From Chryseobacterium defluvii (GTDB lineage: Bacteria > Bacteroidota > Bacteroidia > Flavobacteriales > Weeksellaceae): a stretch of 64,000 nt of DNA. Made by a program: the position numbers and the translations under genes. The stretch spans positions 1,674,001 through 1,738,000 of the forward strand of contig NZ_JACHLE010000001.1 of assembly GCF_014204415.1 (NCBI RefSeq), read 5' to 3'. The notes under the pieces are model-generated. The model was given only the letters and a program-made list of their open reading frames with translations. It did not search any database and was not told where the DNA came from. The first letter of the stretch is position 1, and each line of letters opens with the position of its first letter. This document shows positions 9,136 to 17,561 of the stretch, piece after piece.

Positions 9136-9993
9136 TTACTTTTTCTTATGACCGGGTTCATAAATGAGGCGGATGAAGGAACTGAACCTTTCATTTTCCC
9201 TTTTGATCGGGATCCCTGCTACGATGCCAACGAGCACATTATCCGCAATACCTACTCTCATCTGCGGGCGTATTGTCATGTCAAAATCACCTTTTTCAAC
9301 GGTTTTATTAAATTCCACGCCCAGAAAATTCCTTGTTCCGGTGATCATATAATGAAAATTGGTATTAATCTGCCAACTGGTATGGATGGAATTGTCTTTG
9401 AAATGATGCATGAACGCAGGCCCGGTATATAAAAGGGTGTGAAAGTTATTATACCATCTTTTGGCAGCAACAAAAAACGGATTGTAGACATTCCCGGTAA
9501 AAAGCCTTCCTTTACCATACTTATTAAAGTCTGTGAGCTCAAATTCCTGAATGTATCCCAGTGCCATACTGGTTTTATGTTTTTCGGATACATAAAAAGA
9601 GTATTGAGTCGCCATTTTGATGCTGTTGAGCCTGCTTCCCGGGGTATTCTTATTTTCATTATTGGTAGGATAATAAATGGAAAACGGTAGTTCCACTTCT
9701 AAACCGAGACGGTCAACAGGAGCCCATTCGTATTCCACCAATGCAGTATACCTGTCATAATCGCCATTGTCAGTAAGCCCTAACCCGACATTCCATTCTT
9801 TTTCTCCTTTTCTTGCTCCGAGATCCCGGATCAGGTCGATATACAAAGGTTCTGCATGAAGTACTTTAGGGAGTTGGCCTGCATCTTCCATTTCTTCTAT
9901 GTACAGGCTGTCTTTGACTGTATTGGTATTTTGAGAAAACAGGTAGGACGGCAATATAATAAGGATAGCCACCCCTATATTTTTTATATACAT
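9136..9993 (-). CDS. Putative outer-membrane beta-barrel protein
   Basis: A 285-residue exported protein with a signal peptide at about residues 1-21 (MYIKNIGVAILIILPSYLFSQ). The segment HAEPLYIDLIRDLGARKGEKEW is followed by strands with alternating hydrophobic and aromatic residues (VEYEWAPVDRLGLEVELPF), the pattern of a small outer-membrane barrel. It ends with a short basic tail. The family is conserved in Bacteroidota without a defined function. The gene lies between an exported 130-residue protein and the TonB receptor group, all on one strand, suggesting a shared envelope role such as ion or metal transport. This is inferred from context only. Confidence 0.65.
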   Translation of the reverse strand: MYIKNIGVAILIILPSYLFSQNTNTVKDSLYIEEMEDAGQLPKVLHAEPLYIDLIRDLGARKGEKEWNVGLGLTDNGDYDRYTALVEYEWAPVDRLGLEVELPFSIYYPTNNENKNTPGSRLNSIKMATQYSFYVSEKHKTSMALGYIQEFELTDFNKYGKGRLFTGNVYNPFFVAAKRWYNNFHTLLYTGPAFMHHFKDNSIHTSWQINTNFHYMITGTRNFLGVEFNKTVEKGDFDMTIRPQMRVGIADNVLVGIVAGIPIKRENERFSSFIRLIYEPGHKKK

Positions 9994-10079
9994 TTTTTTA
10001 TCTTTTATAGGATTATACGTAGTTTTCCTGAAGTCTTAAGAAAAAGACCAGGATCAATTGAAATTTCTAAAAAAATAAA

Positions 10080-10472
10080 TCAGGCTTCGGGAGGCGGGGT
10101 ATGGATCTGGTAATATCTGTCCGAAAATGCCCATTGGTAATGGCTGAAAACACCCCTGCCCTTCAAAATAATGACGTCAGAGGCTACTTTTCCCTTAAAA
10201 TAGAAGGGAACGAAAAGGTCTATATGTGTCGAACTCTTACAGTTATGTTCCTCCGTATCAGAGTCGCCGTCTTCCGGGATAGCATCAGCATACCCCAATC
10301 CTTTTTCTACGACAAGCTCAACAATACTTTCCTGATCATTAAATGAAGAATTTACAGGAATATAGTCCGGGATCGGGTTTTTGGTATCGGCACTGATATT
10401 AAAAAAACAAAAAAGCATCATCCACCACAGGATGTTGGAAAGGTAACTGTTTCTTAATTTTTTTAATATCAT
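10080..10472 (-). CDS. Small exported protein of unknown function
   Basis: A 130-residue protein with an N-terminal hydrophobic segment (about residues 11-28, ending FFNISA) that is probably a signal peptide. An acidic middle (EDGDSDTEEHNC, about 76-87) precedes HIDLFVPFYFKGKV, and the tail ends HTPPPEA. Only 86 bp separate it from the downstream 285-residue barrel gene, and both are on the minus strand, so they may be one transcript. No enzymatic motif is visible and I do not recognise the family. Confidence 0.55.
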   Translation of the reverse strand: MILKKLRNSYLSNILWWMMLFCFFNISADTKNPIPDYIPVNSSFNDQESIVELVVEKGLGYADAIPEDGDSDTEEHNCKSSTHIDLFVPFYFKGKVASDVIILKGRGVFSHYQWAFSDRYYQIHTPPPEA

Positions 10473-10509
10473 CAGATCTTTATCTGCCCTGAGTTTTTAC
10501 AATAATCAT

Positions 10510-12450
10510 TTAGTCTAACTGAGAGCCTAAATATTCCCACTCCTGTAATGAAAGTTCCAATTCTTCTTTAGCTTTGTTGTATTTTTCCAAAGTTTCATCG
10601 GAGGGGTTTTCTTTGGTAAAAGTGGCTTCCATATTTTCAATCTGAGTCTCAAGCTCAGCGATCTTTTCCTCCACTTTTTTAATTTTATTCTGAATATTTT
10701 TCTGCTCTTTGCTGAGAATAGTTGGCGGTTGTTGGTTGACAGTTGATGGTTTATCTTCGGGTTTGGAAGCTGGCTTAGTTTCTACTTTAGTTTCTTCACC
10801 GTGCAGTTTTGCTTTTTCAATAGAAATCTCCCGGATGCTTTCTTTTTGCCTGTATTCTAAGTACTCATCGATATTTCCAAGGAACTCTTTCATCTTTCCG
10901 TCGCGGAATTCAAAAATTTTATCACAAAGCCCCTGAAGGAATTCCCTGTCGTGCGAGATCACGATAAGTGTACCTTCAAATTTCTGTAAGGCAAGCTTGA
11001 TGATCTCCTTGGACTGGATATCCAGGTGGTTTGTAGGTTCGTCCATGATCAGGGTATTGAAAGGACGCAGCAACAGTTTACAGAGTGCCAGACGGTTTCT
11101 TTCTCCTCCTGAAAGAACTTTTGTTTTTTTATTGACCGCTTCTCCCTGAAACAGGAAAGATCCTAAAAGATCCCTTACTCTCGGTCTGGTTTCTTCGGTA
11201 GCAGAGTCTTCTGCTTCTTCCAAAACGGTCTTATTCGGAGTGAGCACTTCTTCTTGGTTCTGAGCGAAATACCCGATATTAACATTATGTCCCAGATTCC
11301 AGGCTCCTGAATAATCTTTTATTTCTCCGGAAAGGATTTTAGCTAAAGTCGTTTTACCTTGTCCGTTTTGTCCCAATAATGCAATCCTGTCGCCTCTCTG
11401 AATAATAAAATCCACATCATCAAAAACTTTCTTGCTGCCATAAGCTTTCCCAAGATTTTCAGCTTCAAAGATCACTTTCCCGGGTACAACCGACTGAACG
11501 AAACGGATGTTGAATTTGGAAACGTCTTCATTATCCACTTCAATGCGTTCTATTTTTTCCAGCTTTTTAATAAGTGATTGTGCAAAAGATGCTTTGGTAG
11601 CACTTGCACGGAACTTATTAATGTTATCTTCCATCTGCTTGATCTCGGCATCCTGATTCTTTTTGGACTGAATAAGTTTTTCACGACGTTCTTCACGCAT
11701 CACCAGGTATTTGGAATAATTGGCTTTATAGTCGTCAACTTTTTTATTGTTGATATCAAACGTTCTGTTGCAAACTGCCGTCATGAACTGCTTATCGTGG
11801 CTTACCAATATGATGGCCCCGGGATAATCCTTCAGGAAGTTTTCCAGCCAGATGATGGACTCCATATCCAAGTGGTTGGTAGGCTCATCCAGAAGCATGA
11901 TATCATTCTTTTGAAGGAGCAGCTTTGCCAGTTCGATCCTCATTCTCCATCCTCCGGAAAATTCATCGGTAATTTTCTGAAAATCATCAGCCTTAAAACC
12001 GAGCCCGAAAAGGACTTTCTCCATATCTCCTTCCAGGTTATAGGCATCGTGATTCATCAGAAGGTCGTTCAACTCGGTCATCTTATTGATCAGATCGGTA
12101 TAGGAATCACTTTCGTAATCTGTTCTTACGGTCATCTGATGGTTTACTTCCTCAAGCTCACTTTTCCAGGCATTGATCTGTTCAAAAGCCTGCATAGTCT
12201 CATCCCAGACAGTTCTGCCTTTCACGAAGTCAAGATCCTGCTTTAAGAAACCAATGGTGATATTTCCCTCCGGCACTACATTGCCTTCATAGAAAGTAAT
12301 TTCTCCTGAAAGCATCTTCAACAGAGTGGATTTCCCTGCTCCGTTTTTACCTACCAAACCTACCTTATCATCCTTTTTAATGGTGAAATTTACGTTTTGA
12401 AACAAATAATTTCCTGAATGATGTAATCCTAAACCCTGAACCGAAAGCAT
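10510..12450 (-). CDS. ABC-F family ATPase (translation factor type)
   Basis: A 646-residue protein with two ATP-binding cassettes and no membrane domain. Cassette 1 has Walker A GKNGAGKST (34-42), signature FSGGWRMR and Walker B LLLDEPTNHLD. Cassette 2 has GQNGQGKTT, LSGGERNRL and LIMDEPTNHLD. The two are joined by the charged P-site tRNA-interaction linker with the EERREK-type helices. A C-terminal coiled coil (about 585-640) follows a Pro/Lys-rich hinge, giving a Uup/YdiF-like layout. ABC-F proteins act on the ribosome, relieving stalls or, in some subgroups, protecting from antibiotics. Nothing here points to a resistance subtype. Confidence 0.93.
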   Translation of the reverse strand: MLSVQGLGLHHSGNYLFQNVNFTIKKDDKVGLVGKNGAGKSTLLKMLSGEITFYEGNVVPEGNITIGFLKQDLDFVKGRTVWDETMQAFEQINAWKSELEEVNHQMTVRTDYESDSYTDLINKMTELNDLLMNHDAYNLEGDMEKVLFGLGFKADDFQKITDEFSGGWRMRIELAKLLLQKNDIMLLDEPTNHLDMESIIWLENFLKDYPGAIILVSHDKQFMTAVCNRTFDINNKKVDDYKANYSKYLVMREERREKLIQSKKNQDAEIKQMEDNINKFRASATKASFAQSLIKKLEKIERIEVDNEDVSKFNIRFVQSVVPGKVIFEAENLGKAYGSKKVFDDVDFIIQRGDRIALLGQNGQGKTTLAKILSGEIKDYSGAWNLGHNVNIGYFAQNQEEVLTPNKTVLEEAEDSATEETRPRVRDLLGSFLFQGEAVNKKTKVLSGGERNRLALCKLLLRPFNTLIMDEPTNHLDIQSKEIIKLALQKFEGTLIVISHDREFLQGLCDKIFEFRDGKMKEFLGNIDEYLEYRQKESIREISIEKAKLHGEETKVETKPASKPEDKPSTVNQQPPTILSKEQKNIQNKIKKVEEKIAELETQIENMEATFTKENPSDETLEKYNKAKEELELSLQEWEYLGSQLD

Positions 12451-12530
12451 TTTTAAAATGAATTATTAATAATGTGTAATGAATATTTCCGGGGGCAAAA
12501 GTACGTAAAATAAAGGAATTTAATGTAAAG

Positions 12531-12558
12531 AAAAAGAGCCCCTTAAAAAAGCGACTCT
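12531..12558 (-). terminator. Terminator after the actinoporin-like gene
   Basis: AGAGCC (12535-12540) pairs with GACTCT (12553-12558) through one G-U pair. Five A on the plus strand (12531-12535) give the T run. It lies 24 nt past the stop at 12583 on the minus strand. Confidence 0.6.
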
Positions 12559-12582
12559 GTGAAATATAATTGTATTGTGTTA

Positions 12583-13689
12583 TCAAACTTTCCCGATGAA
12601 AGCGATGCAGGCTACAACACCACCTCTTGCATGATTGACGGTGGAAACCAGCCTGTACCCGTTTTCTACGAAGTCAACTCTTTGCTTATTCGGATTGTAC
12701 AGCTCTCTGAATAATGTTTCTAAATTTCCCGGCCTTGCATTCAGCAGTCTCATATTGGTACGGTTATCGTTGGTATAAGGCACGGCAAACATGTGTGCAA
12801 ATTTGAAATTATCATTAGATTTTGAGCTGAATAAAGCTAATCCTTCAGAACCTCTGAAGCCTACATTACGATCTGCAAAATAAATTCCCGCAAAAACCAT
12901 ATTTTCTTCATCTCCTTCTCCGAAATTAAGTCTTTCTTTCAGCTGAACCTTAGGTCCTTCAATACCATCTGAAAGGTCTTCCATAAAATTCACCATTTGC
13001 CCATGAACCATACAAAGATCCCCATCCGATCTGGTATAATTGTGAACCACAAAATTCTCATCGGTATTATTCACCACAAGGCCAAGGATCTTTTTAGGGT
13101 TATCTACTAACAGATAATATAATAATCCTACTAAAACCAATGCTACAGTTACCATGATGGTCCCCATTCCTATTGATTTTATACCGTTAAGCATAGCTGT
13201 TTTCAGCGCCTGTTTGGCAATCAGGTTTTTAATCACTTCTTTTCCCATTGCAACTCCTACTGACATTAATGCACTTCCTGCCAGTTCTGCGACCAGCTGA
13301 CCCGGACTTTTTGATTTAGACATCATTTCGAATCTTTTCGCCAGATTGTAGACATAGTTTTTCAATTCGTCTCCCTGAAGCCGGGTGAGTGCAAGGGCAT
13401 CTTTCTGGGAATAAGAAATATTGGGTTCTGTTTCAATCGCCTGGGCAACAATATCTGATAAATTATTGCTGCTTAACAGATCATAATCTTCCCGTTGTTC
13501 TGCATGTGCTTTCAGAAATATATTTTCTACCAGATGGGAAGCTGCTAATTTAATTCTTTCTTTATCGGAAAGTCCCGGTGTGGTAAGAAGGCCCTTGATG
13601 TCAATATTAAATTCCTGCTGAAGGCTTTCACAGATTTCAGTTGCTAATGATTCTCCTGAAGTAATGGTTGGTAATTCAAATGTTTCCAT
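12583..13689 (-). CDS. Membrane-anchored protein with actinoporin-like C-terminal domain
   Basis: A 368-residue protein without a signal peptide. Residues 1-130 are soluble and helical. Residues about 132-196 are hydrophobic, with one clear membrane helix at about 174-195 (IGMGTIMVTVALVLVGLLYYLL). Residues about 203-367 form a beta-rich domain that I read as similar to sea-anemone actinoporins and related eukaryotic pore-formers: a G-I-Y strand, then FAHMFAVPYTNDNRTNMRL at 297-315 (compare the actinoporin LFSVPYDYNWYSNWWNV), then REL-Y...ENGYRL and a closing hydrophobic strand. The comparison is from memory, not a search. The gene follows a DUF2235 lipase gene and shares its upstream motif. 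Possible roles are a membrane-attacking effector or a lipid-binding immunity partner. Confidence 0.5.
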   Translation of the reverse strand: METFELPTITSGESLATEICESLQQEFNIDIKGLLTTPGLSDKERIKLAASHLVENIFLKAHAEQREDYDLLSSNNLSDIVAQAIETEPNISYSQKDALALTRLQGDELKNYVYNLAKRFEMMSKSKSPGQLVAELAGSALMSVGVAMGKEVIKNLIAKQALKTAMLNGIKSIGMGTIMVTVALVLVGLLYYLLVDNPKKILGLVVNNTDENFVVHNYTRSDGDLCMVHGQMVNFMEDLSDGIEGPKVQLKERLNFGEGDEENMVFAGIYFADRNVGFRGSEGLALFSSKSNDNFKFAHMFAVPYTNDNRTNMRLLNARPGNLETLFRELYNPNKQRVDFVENGYRLVSTVNHARGGVVACIAFIGKV

Positions 13690-13780
13690 GGTAGTTTTTT
13701 TTAAATAAGGGGTTGAATAGTTTTAGTTAAGTTTTTCGTTTTTTGAAGCTTCGTATGCTTGAATGATCACTTCAAAGTAA

Positions 13781-13842
13781 CAATGAAAAAACATCAGAAA
13801 ATAGAGTAAAAATGCTCAATTTTCAAATACGGTATTTCTACG
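13781..13842 (-). promoter_or_regulatory. Conserved upstream block, copy A (before actinoporin-like gene)
   Basis: On the minus strand this block reads CGTAGAAATAC (13842-13832), then TTTACTCT (13810-13803), then TTGTTACTTTGAA (13793-13781). The same three pieces, with the same 29-nt spacing between the first two, recur upstream of the DUF2235 gene at 15441-15512. A weak -7-like TATTTTCTG starts at 13803. It probably holds a promoter and an activator site for the NarL-type regulator encoded next door. Confidence 0.55.
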
Positions 13843-13865
13843 TAATGGCAAAACAGAACATCAAT

Positions 13866-13891
13866 AAAAGGGCTGCCCTGCGGGCAGCCCT
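13866..13891 (-). terminator. Terminator of DUF2235 gene
   Basis: A perfect 10-bp GC-rich stem, AGGGCTGCCC (13869-13878) with GGGCAGCCCT (13882-13891), closes on a 3-nt loop. An A run on the plus strand before it gives T residues in the minus direction. It separates the lipase and actinoporin-like transcripts. Confidence 0.85.
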
Positions 13892-13934
13892 ACCTAAATT
13901 TAAAACTGAAAAAAGTAACTAACTTGCATAAAAA

Positions 13935-15269
13935 CTACTTGATCAGTATTGACCGGCTCCAGATATCATTGTTCGGAATATTGCTTCCATAGGTATAATC
14001 TGTAACCGAATTGTCTTCTAAAAGGTGAGTCTTTGTCTGAAATCCCGGATATGCAGCGTCTATATTGTTGATGACAGCATTGCCCGGAACGTTCAGCCCG
14101 TTGTTGATCATTTCAATATCTATTTCTCTTTCTGACCTTTGCAATAAAGCCACTTTATAAAGTCCGAAATTGGCTGAGATATGAGTATACACCACAAAGT
14201 TTCCATAATTGTAAACCGGCTTCAGATCTGGTGAAAGGTCTTCGGCATATTTTTCCAGCTCAGCTGAAAATGTGATCAAAAACGGATGCTGCTGTGGATT
14301 GATCTCAAAATCGGAAGCATTGAAATGGGTACTGAAAACAGGTGTTATGGCATTGGTTTCTCTAAGCATTAATTTACCATACACTTTAGAAAGATCATTG
14401 TACACGAGCTTTCTTGCTACATAGGCCTGTGAAAAGAAGGTTCCCGAGTCGATCTTGAAACCTTCCAAAAGGTCATTCCATATCTTGTTTCCTTCGGAAT
14501 CCTGTTTGGTATTTCTTACATTATTAATATAAGCTTCCGCTTCTGAATTCCGCCTGTAATTAGCCGAAACATATACAGACTGTGGCCCTTCCAGATATCC
14601 CCCACCTACATCAGCATGGGCTCCGGGAATAAAGATCTCTTTCCAGACAGATTTCCCGGTATCGGATTTTGTGTCTTCCATACCGGCAGAATCCTCAAAT
14701 ATACCTGTCAACGGAAAGAAATAACGGCATTCATTAACGGCACAAAGATGAAGGGCATTTTCAACTCCGGGCAATAATTTTATATTGTAATTATTAAAAG
14801 GCGTAGATTCTACGGTATCATACACCCCTAAGAATTTCACTTTTATATTCCCGGTTATTTTTGAATCGGCTTTTAGCAGCTCATAGCAGAAATTCCTTGC
14901 CAGCATGGCTCCCCTGCTGAATCCATATATGTAGAACTGATATTCCTTGTTTTTATCTTTCATTTTTTCTTCGATGAAGGCATAGGCTTTAGCCAGTTTA
15001 TCATCTGAAGAATAGCCTGTATATCCTACCGGATTTTTACAGGTTGCCATAGCAAAGCTGCTATCTTCAGCCCCCGTCAGGGTTCCTATCCCTTCTATAT
15101 AAGCCTTCTCATTCCCGTTGAACAGACCATACAGCCTGTATATATTGGTGGTACTACTGTAATAGCTTTCATTATTCTTCGGGGGTTTTTGTGGAGATGT
15201 TGCATTGATCCCGTTGTTTCCGGTTCCATCGAAAAAAATTCCGACAGAGACTGTATTATTATTTTCCAT
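13935..15269 (-). CDS. DUF2235 alpha/beta-hydrolase, Tle1-like phospholipase
   Basis: A 444-residue cytosolic-type protein (no signal peptide). It opens with VGIFFDGTGNN (9-19), the DUF2235 hallmark. The nucleophile elbow is YGFSRG (115-120, Ser118), an Asp is in VYDTVES (Asp151) and a His is in GAHADVGGGY (His218), completing a Ser-Asp-His triad. DUF2235 includes the Tle1 phospholipase effectors of type VI secretion, which hydrolyse phospholipids in target cells. The C-terminal 200 residues are divergent. No VgrG, PAAR or Tss genes are in the window, so delivery by T6SS is unproven. A promoter block shared with the actinoporin-like gene lies about 170-240 nt upstream, just after the response-regulator stop. 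Confidence 0.85.
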   Translation of the reverse strand: MENNNTVSVGIFFDGTGNNGINATSPQKPPKNNESYYSSTTNIYRLYGLFNGNEKAYIEGIGTLTGAEDSSFAMATCKNPVGYTGYSSDDKLAKAYAFIEEKMKDKNKEYQFYIYGFSRGAMLARNFCYELLKADSKITGNIKVKFLGVYDTVESTPFNNYNIKLLPGVENALHLCAVNECRYFFPLTGIFEDSAGMEDTKSDTGKSVWKEIFIPGAHADVGGGYLEGPQSVYVSANYRRNSEAEAYINNVRNTKQDSEGNKIWNDLLEGFKIDSGTFFSQAYVARKLVYNDLSKVYGKLMLRETNAITPVFSTHFNASDFEINPQQHPFLITFSAELEKYAEDLSPDLKPVYNYGNFVVYTHISANFGLYKVALLQRSEREIDIEMINNGLNVPGNAVINNIDAAYPGFQTKTHLLEDNSVTDYTYGSNIPNNDIWSRSILIK

Positions 15270-15440
15270 GGTATTAGAATTTTAAAGGAGTCCGGATTTT
15301 TATGTCCCTGATACAAAGTCAAAATCAATTGTGAAAATAGCAGCCATTGTATTAGTTTTTCGGTATTCCTACTCTTTTATATCGGGATTTTCGGATTCCG
15401 TCTTGTCCATATGATATTTGAAGTTTCATTCAATGAACAT

Positions 15441-15512
15441 TTCAAAGTAACAAGGAAAAGAATGGGAAAACTAGAGTAAAAGCTACCAAATAAAAAATTC
15501 CGTATTTCTACG
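15441..15512 (-). promoter_or_regulatory. Conserved upstream block, copy B (before DUF2235 gene)
   Basis: On the minus strand it contains CGTAGAAATAC (15512-15502) inside a perfect inverted repeat TTCCGTA-tttc-TACGGAA (15498-15515). TTTACTCT (15480-15473) and TTGTTACTTTGAA (15453-15441) follow. The parts match copy A at 13781-13842. A -7-like TAGTTTTC starts at 15473. It begins 4 nt after the response-regulator stop codon and implies a leader of about 190 nt before the lipase start. Confidence 0.6.
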
Positions 15513-15515
15513 GAA

Positions 15516-16193
15516 CTATATTTTATCAAGCGGATGAATGTTGTTGATAATGGCATAAATCACGATGCCTACTGTATTTTTTGCGCCTATTTTATCGACA
15601 ATCCTCTGCCGGTGGCTTTCCACGGTCCTGGGGCTGATGAAGAGTTTTTCTGCGATCTCATGATTGGTATATTCCTGACAGATGAGCTTCACCACTTCCT
15701 TTTCGCGTTCGGATAGTTCGTCATCCATTTCGAACAGTGTTTTCTTTTTGGATGAGCTGTTCATGTAGGTAAGCAGCATCTGATGGTCTTCTGACGTAAA
15801 GAAGACTCCATTTTTATAAACCATGGTTATGGCGTCTATAAAGGTTTTCCTGTCCGAGTTCTTGGGAAGAAATGCCGAAACTCCCAGTTTTACCATATAT
15901 CCGAGAATGCTGGTTTTGTAATGGGAAGAAAGGATGATTATTTTTAAGTCAGCGTATTTTTCTTTAAGGATCTCTACGAGCTCAAAGCCATTCATAGGCT
16001 GCATCTGAACATCCACCAATACAATATCCGGGAAATCCGATGGCTGCAGCTGCTCTAAACTTTCAAGGAAATGAGGGCCGTTATTGGATGTAAGGGATAC
16101 GGAAATGTTTTTTTCATTTGACAATAGCATTTTTACTCCTTCCAGGATCAACTGCTCATCATCAATTAATGCTATTCTGATTTGGGAATTCAT
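15516..16193 (-). CDS. NarL/FixJ-type response regulator
   Basis: A 225-residue regulator. The receiver domain (about 1-125) has the acidic pair DD (11-12), phospho-acceptor Asp61 in LVDVQM, a Ser in ILSSHYK and Lys in FLPKN. The C-terminal LuxR-type helix-turn-helix (about 155-218) contains LSEREKEVVKLI and FISPRTVESHRQRI. It overlaps the histidine kinase gene by 32 nt, so the pair is translationally coupled. Probable targets are the two matching upstream blocks at 13781-13842 and 15441-15512, one of which begins 4 nt after this gene. That link is inferred from the shared motif and adjacency. Confidence 0.92.
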   Translation of the reverse strand: MNSQIRIALIDDEQLILEGVKMLLSNEKNISVSLTSNNGPHFLESLEQLQPSDFPDIVLVDVQMQPMNGFELVEILKEKYADLKIIILSSHYKTSILGYMVKLGVSAFLPKNSDRKTFIDAITMVYKNGVFFTSEDHQMLLTYMNSSSKKKTLFEMDDELSEREKEVVKLICQEYTNHEIAEKLFISPRTVESHRQRIVDKIGAKNTVGIVIYAIINNIHPLDKI

Positions 16194-16953
16194 TGTTTGC
16201 TGGTATTAGTATAATTAAACGGCTTCCTTTATTTAATATATTTTTCCATTTATGAGTGGCATTCATAGATTTGATCCTGGATTCAATATTTTTAATTCCC
16301 ATTCCTTTTTTCACAGCCTCGTAATCAAAGCTCTGTCCGTTATCAGAGATGACCACAGCCATATTTCCCGGATAATCTTTAATATAGATCCACACCTTTG
16401 TTGCCTGTGAATGTTTGAGGACATTGGTTGTAAACTCCTGAATGATCCTGTATAGCTGTACTTCCACGAAAATGCTTTTCTTACGGTATTTCGGGCTTAC
16501 ATTCAATGAGATATTGATCCTTTGGGAGAGATTGGCAACCAATTCTTCAATATACAGCACCAAACCTACCGATTCAAGATTTACGGGATATAATGAGTGC
16601 GAGATACTTCTGGCTGAATCAATAAGGGCAGACATCTGGCCGGAGATATTCTTTTTAATGAGTTCATCTCCCCGGGTATCCAGATTGTTAAGCCATAACG
16701 AAATAATATTCAACCTGTTGCCAATATCATCATGGATCATCACCGCAATTCTTTTTCTTTCTTCTTCCTGAGCCTTAATGTTTTCCAGCACCAGGTTTTT
16801 CTGATGCAGCACTTCTGCCTCATGCTGCGCATTCTTCTCCTTAAGGATCCTGCTGATGAAAGTCCTGTAAGCCAGCAGAATAAAAAATACTATAATTGCT
16901 ATGGTAACAATTAACAGGATAATGAAATTGATATTTAATGTTACTTCTTTAAT
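16162..16953 (-). CDS. Membrane-bound histidine kinase (NarX/DesK-like), start codon unusual
   Basis: The catalytic part has the H-box ERKRIAVMIHDDIGNRL (phospho-His at residue 27 counted from the GTG at 16812) and the ATP lid ISDNGQSFD...GMGIKNI, typical of HisKA_3/HATPase kinases. The only standard start is GTG at 16812, which gives 216 residues and no membrane helix. The frame continues upstream without a stop to 16962 and encodes an ideal membrane helix (FIILLIVTIAIIVFFILLAY) plus a linker that fits this family. The best natural start there is ATT at 16953 (I-K-E-V-T), inside the last codons of the upstream gene. I give the longer form; the shorter one is the conventional call. Overlap with both neighbours indicates one operon. 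Confidence 0.8.
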   Translation of the reverse strand: MKEVTLNINFIILLIVTIAIIVFFILLAYRTFISRILKEKNAQHEAEVLHQKNLVLENIKAQEEERKRIAVMIHDDIGNRLNIISLWLNNLDTRGDELIKKNISGQMSALIDSARSISHSLYPVNLESVGLVLYIEELVANLSQRINISLNVSPKYRKKSIFVEVQLYRIIQEFTTNVLKHSQATKVWIYIKDYPGNMAVVISDNGQSFDYEAVKKGMGIKNIESRIKSMNATHKWKNILNKGSRLIILIPANNEFPNQNSIN

Positions 16954-17552
16954 CTTAAAAGTTTATAAATTAATGCTCCATATACAACACTTGACAGCAG
17001 GTTATTGATCCCCCATATCAATGTGGCATTCTGCTGTGAGATCACCGCCAGCTGATGCTGGACTATAAAGGTAAAAACAGATACGGAATAATAAAAGAAA
17101 ATACATGCATCCACCAATAAAAAACGATTGACCGTCTCGCTTCCCTTTATTTCCTGCAATAAGGTATAGCCTGCAAAGCATACAATGATCATATTGGAAA
17201 TTACTTTAGCATAATCATTATCGATTGTCATCCCAAAATACTGAGCCGAAATAAGGAATACCGCAGCCATAGATAAAGGGATAAGCCAGTAGCCGGATAA
17301 ACCATGTTTTTTCATATAGAGAAAACTCAGGATAAAAAATTCGCCGGCAATATACAGCGGATATAAAAAAGATATATTCTTCATTTCAAACAGAATGAAG
17401 AGTTTATTCGTACCCTCAATAATGAAAAGAAAAATGATATAATAAACATACCATTTTTCTTTATTACTGAGGAGTTTGAACTTAATTATACCTAATAAAA
17501 GGCTTAAAAGCAGAAGGCAGTTATTCAGGTATATTATAATTCTAATATCCAT
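16941..17552 (-). CDS. Polytopic membrane protein, probable sensor partner
   Basis: A 203-residue, very hydrophobic protein with about six or seven membrane helices, short loops and a basic C-terminus (KLLRLKK). No enzymatic motif is visible. It starts 9 nt after the upstream unknown gene and its last codons overlap the extended start of the histidine kinase, so it belongs to the two-component operon. The kinase has at most one helix and no sensory domain, so this protein could be the signal-sensing or membrane-state-sensing partner. That role is inferred from context only. Confidence 0.7.
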   Translation of the reverse strand: MDIRIIIYLNNCLLLLSLLLGIIKFKLLSNKEKWYVYYIIFLFIIEGTNKLFILFEMKNISFLYPLYIAGEFFILSFLYMKKHGLSGYWLIPLSMAAVFLISAQYFGMTIDNDYAKVISNMIIVCFAGYTLLQEIKGSETVNRFLLVDACIFFYYSVSVFTFIVQHQLAVISQQNATLIWGINNLLSSVVYGALIYKLLRLKK

Positions 17553-17561
17553 TATTATATT

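Noticed and set aside
11578..12246. 222-codon open frame antisense to the ABC-F gene
   Set aside because: It lies wholly opposite a well-conserved gene and its translation resembles no protein. It is a shadow of codon use on the other strand.
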